DNA from: Pseudomonadota bacterium
GTDB lineage: Bacteria; Myxococcota; Bradymonadia; UBA4248
Assembly (NCBI GenBank): GCA_017629415.1
Contig: JAGBXG010000443.1
Span: forward strand, 1 to 9,352
Length of the DNA stretch: 9,352 nt
Reading direction: 5' to 3'
Shown: in pieces, positions 1 through 5,145 of the stretch
How positions within the stretch are numbered: position 1 is the stretch's first letter
How the letters are laid out: every line of letters begins with the position of its first letter
The notes under the pieces: model-generated
Told to the model about the DNA's origin: nothing
Databases searched by the model: none
What the model saw: the letters and a program-made list of their open reading frames with translations, nothing else
Made by a program: the position numbers and the translations under genes

Positions 1-57
1 CAAATTGACAAATATATCGAAAAAGAAGTGAGCAAGTCTTTCCAATCCGCAGACTAA
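1..57 (+). CDS. C-terminal fragment of an unidentified protein
   Basis: Frame 1 is open from the first base to a TAA at 55-57 and encodes 18 residues ending KSFQSAD. The other two plus frames meet a stop within the first 30 bases. An intrinsic terminator begins 24 bases after the stop, which supports this as a true gene end. The visible residues are charged and helix-like (IEKEVSKS), but far too few to name a family. The start and most of the gene lie outside the window. Confidence 0.6.
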   Translation, partial: QIDKYIEKEVSKSFQSAD

Positions 58-81
58 ATAAACGATACAAATAAAAAATAT

Positions 82-109
82 AAAAGCCGGCATCGTCGGC
101 TTTTTTTTT
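82..109 (+). terminator. Rho-independent terminator of the upstream gene
   Basis: An 8-base stem (82-89 AAAAGCCG with 97-104 CGGCTTTT) closes a 7-base loop and runs into nine T residues at 101-109. It lies 24 bases past the stop of the fragment at 1-57. The A-run on the 5' side would also give weak termination in the opposite direction, but no minus-strand gene points at it. Confidence 0.85.
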
Positions 110-179
110 GTGCCATTTTCAAATGCAGCCTCTGAACATCATCGCTTCAGCCATACCCAAATCTCGAAACAACGGCTTA

Positions 180-267
180 TTGCTAATATTTTTTAATTTG
201 GCATATTTTATTCTAATATATTTGGCGTTTGTTCTGTTTATATCCTCATTTTTAAAGGATAAATCGT
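180..267 (+). promoter_or_regulatory. Possible promoter and ribosome binding site of the lipoprotein gene
   Basis: The 158 bases between the upstream terminator and the ATG at 268 are AT-rich and must hold the promoter. The best sigma70-like pair I find is TTGCTA at 180-185 and TATTTT at 204-209 (18-base spacer), which is a weak match. TAATAT at 214-219 is another -10 candidate without a good -35. The ribosome binding site is clearer: AAAGGAT at 254-260, seven bases before the ATG. Confidence 0.3.
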
Positions 268-2310
268 ATGAAAAAACTTAATCTTCTTTTAGCCCTAACA
301 GCTCTTGCTTCATTGGCAACGGCATGCAACAACGACGATGATGGATGCTTTTACCATTCAGATTGTCCTGCAGATTTATATTGCTACAATGGCATTTGTC
401 AGGTTCCACAGCCTGATCCTTGGCCTGATACCTCCGATCCAAACGAACCTGAAACACCAGATTTTCCAGACACTCCCAGTGACTCTGGTGCCAAACTCGG
501 TGAACCTTGCGAAACATCATTCGATTGTGAAGGTTTTGCAAGCTGCCTCTATAACACCTGTGTCGATAACAGCGTATCTTGCTCTGTCAGCTCGGATTGC
601 AATGAAGGGTATGTCTGCGCAAATCACTATTGCGTCATTGATAGCGGCAAGATCGACTATTTGTGCAAATCTGATACGGATTGCAAAAGCGATCGATTCT
701 GCTCCGGCGGCAAATGTCTCGAGCTGAAATACAAATGTGAAACCGATGACAATTGCGATGCCAATTCTGTTTGTAAAGATCGGACTTGTTATGTCAAAAA
801 CACCGTGGATGCTCCTGAAGCCATCACATGCAACGATTCAACCCCCTGTCAGGAAGGCATGACCTGCCATTATCAGAACTGTGTGGAAACAAAAGACGTA
901 TGCACTTCCGATGCAAATTGCTACTTTGGCGAAACGTGTTATGAAGGCTATTGCATCATTCCTACAGCGAAAACAATTCCTTGCGAAACAGATGAGACTT
1001 GTCCCGTACAATACTCATGCATAAATCACTTCTGCAAATCCGATAAGGATTATTCGTGCGACACAGATGATGACTGTTTCTCAGATGAAGCTTGTGTCAA
1101 AAATAAATGCTTACATTACAGCTCAACCCCCATCAGTTGTACACAGAATTCAGATTGTCCTGAAAACTACGGCTGCTTAAATCAACAATGCAAACATTAT
1201 GATGATTTATCCTGCAATGTGTCAGATGACTGCTATAAAGGTGAAGCATGCATTAGCGGCACATGTACGGCTTACCAAGCCTGCGATGAAAACAACAGCT
1301 GCGATAGTGGTGATGTTTGTATCGACGGTTACTGTTTTACGGGATGTCTATCCAGTAAAGACTGTGCCAATCATGAAACATGTATTAGCAATATTTGCCA
1401 AATCACATCAGAGTATGCCTGTACGTCTGACAGCGATTGCTATCCCAGCGAGTCGTGCAGAAATAATATCTGCAGACCTGAAGAAGATTATACATGCGAC
1501 ACAAACAAAGATTGCTACGATGGCGAAGTTTGTGAAAACTATATTTGTACTGAATTCAAATGTTCAGCTGACACTGACTGCGGTGCCCATCAAGTTTGCG
1601 AAGCCGGTGCCTGCATAGATGCCAATACAGGTCATTGCACCAGCGATACGCAATGCTACAGCAATGAAACCTGCATCAACGGCTCCTGCGTCAATTCTGA
1701 ATATGTCTGCAATTTTAATTCTGATTGCTATGCCGACGAAGCCTGTGTCAATAGAATCTGCACCAAGCACGCGGAACGTTTCTGCTCCAGCAGTTTCGAC
1801 TGTTTATTAGGTGAATCCTGCTCAAGCAACTATTGCGTCGGCTCTCAACTCAGGTGTTCAAATGACGATGCGTGCTATGCAGGTGCCATTTGTCGCGATA
1901 ATTATTGCGTTCCCGGCGATGGCGGTACAGCCGAATGCAACAGTGCAGATGAATGCTATGCATATGAATTATGTGTTTCAGGTTATTGCGTCAGCGATGA
2001 CTTCAAATGTACATGGGCTGAAGACTGTACACGCTATGAAACATGTTCTAACGGCTACTGTATCCCCTCGGCTGATCCGGATTCTCTCTGTTACTATGAC
2101 TCCGACTGTCCCAATGGTTTCTTCTGCAATGATTATTACTGCGTCAATGACGAGTACAGATGCACGACATCTTTAGATTGCTATGAATCAGAAGAATGCA
2201 TCAGCGGCTACTGTAATCCCAAGATTGATTTAGACACCAGTTGTCACTTCGACAGCGATTGCTATCTCGGTGAAATCTGCGATGATGATACCTGCGTATC
2301 TGAAAATTAA
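268..2310 (+). CDS. Large Cys-rich repeat lipoprotein (25 x C-x5-C-x5-C-x4-C)
   Basis: Predicted secreted lipoprotein of 680 residues. The N-terminus is a short lipoprotein signal (MKK, hydrophobic residues 5-15, lipobox LATAC with Cys20 as the lipidated residue). The +2 residue is Asn, so nothing suggests inner-membrane retention by the E. coli Asp+2 rule. One Cys repeat (27-44) follows, then a 36-residue Pro/Asp/Glu-rich linker (45-80), then 24 further repeats to residue 676 and a four-residue tail. All 25 repeats keep C-x5-C-x5-C-x4-C without exception, giving 100 cysteines besides Cys20. Asp directly precedes the second Cys in 17 of 25. The style resembles the Dickkopf-N/EGF-like Cys-rich modules annotated in Myxococcota-type surface proteins, but I cannot assign a family. 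The protein is strongly acidic, with no enzymatic motif. Disulfide bonding and a rod-like surface or adhesive role are inferences. The ATG is chosen because AAAGGAT lies seven bases upstream and a signal peptide follows at once. It stands alone, converging on rplS. Confidence 0.93.
   Translation: MKKLNLLLALTALASLATACNNDDDGCFYHSDCPADLYCYNGICQVPQPDPWPDTSDPNEPETPDFPDTPSDSGAKLGEPCETSFDCEGFASCLYNTCVDNSVSCSVSSDCNEGYVCANHYCVIDSGKIDYLCKSDTDCKSDRFCSGGKCLELKYKCETDDNCDANSVCKDRTCYVKNTVDAPEAITCNDSTPCQEGMTCHYQNCVETKDVCTSDANCYFGETCYEGYCIIPTAKTIPCETDETCPVQYSCINHFCKSDKDYSCDTDDDCFSDEACVKNKCLHYSSTPISCTQNSDCPENYGCLNQQCKHYDDLSCNVSDDCYKGEACISGTCTAYQACDENNSCDSGDVCIDGYCFTGCLSSKDCANHETCISNICQITSEYACTSDSDCYPSESCRNNICRPEEDYTCDTNKDCYDGEVCENYICTEFKCSADTDCGAHQVCEAGACIDANTGHCTSDTQCYSNETCINGSCVNSEYVCNFNSDCYADEACVNRICTKHAERFCSSSFDCLLGESCSSNYCVGSQLRCSNDDACYAGAICRDNYCVPGDGGTAECNSADECYAYELCVSGYCVSDDFKCTWAEDCTRYETCSNGYCIPSADPDSLCYYDSDCPNGFFCNDYYCVNDEYRCTTSLDCYESEECISGYCNPKIDLDTSCHFDSDCYLGEICDDDTCVSEN
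508..2295 (+). repeat. Coding tandem array of 24 four-Cys repeats
   Basis: Repeats 2-25 of the lipoprotein are contiguous here (repeat 1 is at 346-399). The cores are 18 residues. The linkers between cores vary from 3 to 13 residues and alternate between short (6-7) and long (9-13) over repeats 2-10 and again over repeats 19-25. Apart from the Cys spacing the copies are diverged in sequence, so the array is old rather than a recent expansion. Confidence 0.9.
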
Positions 2311-2369
2311 TCTCAGAAAAACGCTTTTTGGGACTCAGCTTTCCCTATTAAACGGCATACGCAATGTTT

Positions 2370-2418
2370 TTTGGGGCGCTGCCCCAAACCCCACCAAGGG
2401 GCTGAGCCCCTTGGAACC
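2370..2418 (+). repeat. Two-hairpin GC-rich palindromic module
   Basis: Hairpin 1 pairs TTTGGGGC (2370-2377) with GCCCCAAA (2381-2388) over a GCT loop. A CCCCACC linker overlaps the start of hairpin 2, which pairs CCAAGGGGC (2394-2402) with GCCCCTTGG (2406-2414) over a TGA loop and ends in GGAACCC. No U-run follows either hairpin, so it is not a standard terminator. The same order (hairpin, ACCCCAC linker, hairpin, GGAAtCC) recurs twice on the minus strand at 7587-7687. It starts about 60 bases past the lipoprotein stop and reads in that gene's direction. Confidence 0.8.
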
Positions 2419-2441
2419 CACAATTGATGTTTTTAAAAACT

Positions 2442-2472
2442 AAAAAAGCCCGGCAAATTGTCGGGCTTTTTT
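2442..2472. terminator. Bidirectional Rho-independent terminator between the lipoprotein gene and rplS
   Basis: An 11-base perfect stem, AAAAAAGCCCG (2442-2452) with CGGGCTTTTTT (2462-2472), closes a 9-base loop. Six T residues end it on the plus strand, and the six A residues on the other side give a U-run on the minus strand. It lies 36 bases past the rplS stop and about 130 bases past the lipoprotein stop, so it can end both convergent transcripts. Confidence 0.85.
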
Positions 2473-2508
2473 CTGAAATCTTTTTATGCGCACAAACGCA
2501 ACGTTTTA

Positions 2509-2886
2509 TTAATCGGCGTTGACGTTGACGGCTTTACGGGTGCGGACGCTCTTAATACGGGCAGCTTTACCACGGAGATCGCGGAGATAATAGAGCTTGG
2601 CGCGACGAACGTTACCCATGACGGCGACTTCGATCTTGGCGATTTTGGGGCTATGAACGGGGAATGTACGTTCAACGCCGCAGCCATAGGAGATCTTGCG
2701 GACTGTGAAGGTTTCGCGAGCGCTGCCGCCGCTGCGACGAATGACGACGCCTTCATAAACCTGAACACGTTCTTTGTCGCCTTCTTTAATATTTACGTGG
2801 ACGCGAACGGTATCGCCGACGCGGAAGTCGGGGATATCTTTGCGCATTTGTTTCTTTTCAATTTCTGCAATAATGGGGCATGTCAT
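2509..2886 (-). CDS. rplS: Large ribosomal subunit protein bL19
   Basis: Ribosomal protein L19, a component of the 50S subunit near the 30S interface. The 125-residue product carries the family signatures in order: [19 protein letters not shown] near the N-terminus, [31 protein letters not shown] in the centre, and the terminal [10 protein letters not shown] and GKAARI. Length is close to the usual 115-125 residues, with a short extra tail ending AVNVNAD. The first Met is preferred: AGGAGA (2895-2900) lies eight bases upstream, and the residues after it align with the E. coli N-terminus. It is the last gene of the rpsP cluster, separated from trmD by 185 bases with a promoter-like site of its own (2929-2957), and is followed by a terminator at 2442-2472. 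Confidence 0.97.
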   Translation of the reverse strand: MTCPIIAEIEKKQMRKDIPDFRVGDTVRVHVNIKEGDKERVQVYEGVVIRRSGGSARETFTVRKISYGCGVERTFPVHSPKIAKIEVAVMGNVRRAKLYYLRDLRGKAARIKSVRTRKAVNVNAD

Positions 2887-2905
2887 GATAATTTTCTCCT
2901 AAATA

Positions 2906-2957
2906 CAGCAAAATTGCTGCGGGGAGGGCTTTTGCACTCACCGCTTGCGATTGTCAA
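2906..2957 (-). promoter_or_regulatory. Probable rplS promoter with leader hairpin
   Basis: On the minus strand a consensus -35 TTGACA (2952-2957) is followed after 17 bases by a poor -10, CAAAAG (2929-2934), then a C-rich discriminator. The rpsP promoter has the same plan (TTGACA, 17 bases, TAAAAA, then GCCCC). The 10-mer AACTCAAAAT lies upstream of both (2969-2978 here). The short leader contains a hairpin, CAGCA/TGCTG with a 4-base loop (2906-2919), just before the AGGAGA ribosome binding site. The weak -10 keeps confidence moderate. Confidence 0.5.
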
Positions 2958-3071
2958 ATGATTTTTAAATTTTGAGTTAGATTCCGGGAGGGCCGTCACT
3001 CACAACGTCCGCCGTCAATCATCATCCAGGGTCATCACCGAGCTTCCGGCGCGATACCGCTGAACCGTTTT

Positions 3072-3857
3072 TTATGAAGAGGCGTCAGGATTTGATTTAC
3101 GCTTCTTTCTCCGTTTCTTTTTTGGGGGTTCTTCCCACCCAAGCCAGACGCGCTCGTCAAAGGTCAAGGAGGGTTCGAGCTTTTCAAAGAGATCGGGTCT
3201 TCGCGATTGTGTTCTGCGGACGGATTCACATTTCCGCCAGCGGTCAACAGCCGCGTGGTCACCGCCGAGCAGGACATCGGGCACTTTCATGCCGCGATAT
3301 TCTGCGGGCCGCGTGTATTGAGGATATTCTAGCCAACCTTGCGAAAAGCTTTCGTCCACGGAGGAATCGTCATTGCCTAAGACGCCGGGCCAAAGCCGGC
3401 AAACGGCATCACTGACGACCAAAGCGGCCAGTTCACCGCCAGTCAAAACGAAGTCGCCGATGGAAATTTCTTCATCGACGAAAGCGCGAACGCGCTCGTC
3501 CATACCTTCATAATGACCGCAAACGAGGATGAGCGGCTCCTCAAGATTGCTCAACCTGCGGGCATGCCCTTGTGAAAACGGCGTTCCCTGAGGGCACATC
3601 AGTGCGACATGACCGCCGCCGCACAAGCGTTTTGCCTCTTCAATGGCTGCGACCATCGGCTCAGGTTTCATCACCAAACCAGCGCCGCCACCATAAGGCG
3701 CATCGTCAACGCGACGATGTTTATCGAGACTGAAATCTCGAATTTGCACAAAATGCCAGTCTATCTGACCCGCAGCAACCGCGCGTCCCAGAATTGAACT
3801 GCGCATCGCCGTTTCGAAATACTCTGGAAACAACGATACAAAGCATATTTTGCGCAT
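3072..3857 (-). CDS. trmD: tRNA (guanine-N1)-methyltransferase TrmD
   Basis: Transfers methyl from S-adenosylmethionine to N1 of G37 in tRNAs with G36, preventing +1 frameshifts; a SPOUT-family knotted homodimer. The 261-residue product starts MRKICFVSLFPEYF and shows HRRVDDAPYGGGAG (48-60), CGHYEGMDERV (113-123), the knot segment IGDFVLTGGE (133-142) and WPGVLG, then YPQYTRP and the C-terminal tRNA-binding domain. Residue 169, aligned with the catalytic Asp169 described for E. coli/H. influenzae TrmD, reads as Glu (VDESF). The tail is unusually basic (PPKKKRRKKRKSNPDASS). I chose the ATG at 3855-3857, not the in-frame ATG 13 codons upstream: it matches the family N-terminus and overlaps the rimM stop by one base (TGATG), the usual arrangement for translational coupling. 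GGGGAAG lies just upstream. Confidence 0.97.
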   Translation of the reverse strand: MRKICFVSLFPEYFETAMRSSILGRAVAAGQIDWHFVQIRDFSLDKHRRVDDAPYGGGAGLVMKPEPMVAAIEEAKRLCGGGHVALMCPQGTPFSQGHARRLSNLEEPLILVCGHYEGMDERVRAFVDEEISIGDFVLTGGELAALVVSDAVCRLWPGVLGNDDSSVDESFSQGWLEYPQYTRPAEYRGMKVPDVLLGGDHAAVDRWRKCESVRRTQSRRPDLFEKLEPSLTFDERVWLGWEEPPKKKRRKKRKSNPDASS

Positions 3858-4387
3858 CAGGCTTCCCCATAGACGGCATCTAACTCCGCCATCCATGCGG
3901 CATCGACAGTCACGGTTTTGGCTTCAAGATCGACCTTACCTACGTGCGCTTTAACAAACGGCACGAGACCGGTACCACCGGCCGGACGTTTATAACGCAA
4001 CAAATCATGCGCCCCACTGGGCATGACGGCATCGATTACGCCCCATGATTTGCCTGTATCATCACATAACGTCAGACCGACAAGGTCGCAGACATACCAT
4101 TGATTGCGAAGCGGACGAAGCGATTGACGCAAGATAAAAACTTCCTGCCCTGTCAAAGCAAATGCCGCATCACGATCGGCAACGCCAACAAGTTCAATCG
4201 CCATAAAACGCCCGCAACGCGTCGTTTTAAGCACTGCATATTCACGTTGTTCCGCACCAAGAAAAACCTTCTTTATGCGAACGAGGCTGTCGCTCTGCGC
4301 ATCATCGGTAAAAACCCGAATGGCACCATGAATGCCGTGCGCCCTGCCGACAACACCAACCCGAATTTTTTCTGAACTCTCGGACAT
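3857..4387 (-). CDS. rimM: Ribosome maturation factor RimM
   Basis: Assists late 30S maturation around the 16S head and binds S19. The 176-residue product has the two expected parts: an N-terminal RimM domain with VGVVGRAHGIHGAIRV (11-25) and GQEVFI, then a C-terminal PRC-barrel domain beginning about residue 97 (WYVCDLVGLTL) with GVIDAVMPSGAHDLL and LVPFVKAHV. Length is normal. The stop overlaps the trmD start by one base. Upstream there is only a weak ribosome binding site (GTGAGA). The U-run of an intrinsic terminator ends 13 bases before the ATG, so both transcription and translation look set low for rimM and the coupled trmD. Confidence 0.96.
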   Translation of the reverse strand: MSESSEKIRVGVVGRAHGIHGAIRVFTDDAQSDSLVRIKKVFLGAEQREYAVLKTTRCGRFMAIELVGVADRDAAFALTGQEVFILRQSLRPLRNQWYVCDLVGLTLCDDTGKSWGVIDAVMPSGAHDLLRYKRPAGGTGLVPFVKAHVGKVDLEAKTVTVDAAWMAELDAVYGEA

Positions 4388-4400
4388 TGGACTGTCTCAC

Positions 4401-4441
4401 AAAAAAAGCACCACCAGACCTCTCAACAGGCCTGATGGTGC
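4401..4441 (-). terminator. Intrinsic terminator/attenuator inside the ribosome operon, before rimM
   Basis: Minus-strand RNA would form a 13-pair stem (4441-4429 GCACCATCAGGCC with 4420-4408 GGTCTGGTGGTGC) around an 8-base loop (TGTTGAGA), followed by seven U residues (4407-4401). Two of the pairs are G-U and form only in minus-strand RNA; the plus transcript would have A-C mismatches there, which fixes the orientation. It starts 26 bases past the khpA stop and its U-run ends 13 bases before the rimM ATG. I see no good promoter between it and rimM, so rimM and trmD are probably expressed by readthrough. Confidence 0.88.
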
Positions 4442-4467
4442 AAAACTCATGCTCAGAGCCGGTGATA

Positions 4468-4698
4468 TTATTCCACAATATCAAGTTTGCATTTGACGCC
4501 ATGTTTGGCGGCAGCCGCACTCACAATCGTGCGCATCGCATCGGCCGTACGACCATTCTTGCCAATCACCTTGCCAAAATCATCTTCCGCGACATGAAGC
4601 TCGAACACCGTAACAGGGCCTCCCTTCACAACGCCGACTTCCACGGCATCCGGGTCATCAACAAGCGCTTTTGCAACGCATTCCACAAGCTCTTTCAT
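4468..4698 (-). CDS. khpA: KH-domain RNA-binding protein KhpA (YlqC family)
   Basis: Small cytoplasmic RNA-binding protein made of one KH domain. In Gram-positive bacteria KhpA partners KhpB and affects cell size and small-RNA biology; here the role is inferred from family and position. The 76-residue product matches the usual length and has the typical start MKELVECVAKALVDDPDAV and the KH loop DFGKVIGKNGRTADAMRTI with GKNG at 46-49. AGGA (4706-4709) lies seven bases before the ATG. It sits 13 bases after rpsP, the conserved position for this gene, and is the last gene before the internal terminator. Confidence 0.94.
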   Translation of the reverse strand: MKELVECVAKALVDDPDAVEVGVVKGGPVTVFELHVAEDDFGKVIGKNGRTADAMRTIVSAAAAKHGVKCKLDIVE

Positions 4699-4711
4699 GA
4701 TAAATTCCTAA

Positions 4712-4951
4712 TTACTTCTTGGCCTGGGCGATGAGGGATTTCACCGTGTTTGTGCAGGTAGCACCATTGGCCAACCAATAATCAACGCGTTCGAGGTTGA
4801 AGTTAATTTTGTGGGGATTGCAGACGGAATCATAGGTTCCGAGCATTTCGAGGCAACGACCGTCGCGAACACTGCGGCTGTCAGCAGCAACGAGTTTATA
4901 GAAAGGACGGTGTGTTGTGCCATGTCTCTGAAGACGAAGACTTACTGCCAT
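4712..4951 (-). CDS. rpsP: Small ribosomal subunit protein bS16
   Basis: Ribosomal protein S16, needed for 30S assembly. The 79-residue product has the family pattern SLRLQRHGTTHRPFYKLVAADSR, DGRCLEMLGTYDS, then INFNLERVDYWLANGA and TNTVKSLIAQA. Length is normal. TGGAGA lies seven bases upstream of the ATG in an A-rich context, a strong ribosome binding site. It is the first gene of the rpsP-khpA-rimM-trmD-rplS cluster, with a promoter at 5038-5066 and a leader of about 80 bases. Confidence 0.97.
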   Translation of the reverse strand: MAVSLRLQRHGTTHRPFYKLVAADSRSVRDGRCLEMLGTYDSVCNPHKINFNLERVDYWLANGATCTNTVKSLIAQAKK

Positions 4952-4977
4952 TTTTTTTCTCCAAATTATCTGTCGCT

Positions 4978-5020
4978 CTGCGAATTGCAGTCAGTAAGAT
5001 CACGGCTTTTTGGGTAGCCG
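4978..5020 (-). other. Structured leader of rpsP
   Basis: The predicted leader RNA can form two small hairpins: CGGCT/AGCCG with an 8-base loop (5003-5020) and CTGC/GCAG with a 5-base loop (4978-4990). Either could be chance. I do not recognise a described ribosomal-protein leader motif. It is noted because it lies between the promoter and the first ribosomal protein gene of the cluster. Confidence 0.3.
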
Positions 5021-5037
5021 CAAATAAAACGCGGGGC

Positions 5038-5066
5038 TTTTTACGCACACCCCTGAACTTTGTCAA
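5038..5066 (-). promoter_or_regulatory. Promoter of the rpsP cluster
   Basis: On the minus strand, a perfect -35 TTGACA (5061-5066), a 17-base spacer and a -10 TAAAAA (5038-5043, four of six consensus bases) are followed by a GC-rich discriminator (GCCCCGCG). A GC-rich discriminator is the usual mark of stringently controlled ribosomal promoters; that regulation is inferred. AACTCAAAAT (5069-5078) abuts the -35 as possible UP-element-like DNA. Expected start is near 5031, about 80 bases before the rpsP ATG. Confidence 0.75.
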
Positions 5067-5078
5067 GTATTTTGAGTT

Positions 5079-5093
5079 TTAACACTGTGTTAA
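5079..5093. promoter_or_regulatory. Perfect 15-base palindrome upstream of the rpsP promoter
   Basis: TTAACAC, one central base and GTGTTAA form a perfect dyad ending 12 bases upstream of the rpsP -35. Size and symmetry fit a dimeric regulator site. It could instead be a weak hairpin in the 3' untranslated end of argS. No cognate regulator is visible. Confidence 0.4.
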
Positions 5094-5097
5094 GCAT

Positions 5098-5129
5098 AAG
5101 TTCTTTCGGGGCTCCGCCCCAAAGAACTT
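5098..5129 (-). repeat. GC-core palindrome downstream of argS
   Basis: AAGTTCTTT (5098-5106) pairs with AAAGAACTT (5121-5129) and GGGGC (5108-5112) with GCCCC (5116-5120), giving 14 pairs with one bulged base and a 3-base loop. It begins 16 bases past the argS stop. No U-run follows on the minus strand, so any role in ending argS transcripts is uncertain. Its GGGGC/GCCCC core links it to the other palindromes of the window. Confidence 0.7.
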
Positions 5130-5145
5130 TGCCAAGCCAGGGAAA

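Noticed and set aside
305..2176. Several plus-strand frames in another phase within the lipoprotein gene
   Set aside because: They are produced by the repeated Cys/Asp codons read one base out of frame. The in-frame product has a signal peptide and invariant Cys spacing.
2458..2961. 167-codon plus-strand frame opposite rplS
   Set aside because: It is the complement of a clear L19 gene and its product has no protein-family features.
3074..3415. Plus-strand frame opposite trmD (113 codons), and similar ones opposite rimM, khpA, rpsP and argS
   Set aside because: Each lies wholly or mostly antisense to a confidently identified gene and lacks a ribosome binding site.
3858..3896. Longer TrmD start 13 codons upstream
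   Set aside because: It would overlap rimM by 40 bases and adds residues absent from the family. The ATG overlapping the rimM stop fits better.
4465..4470. TAATAT as -10 of a separate rimM promoter
   Set aside because: There is no acceptable -35 at 16-18 bases, and a transcript from there would still pass through the terminator at 4401-4441.
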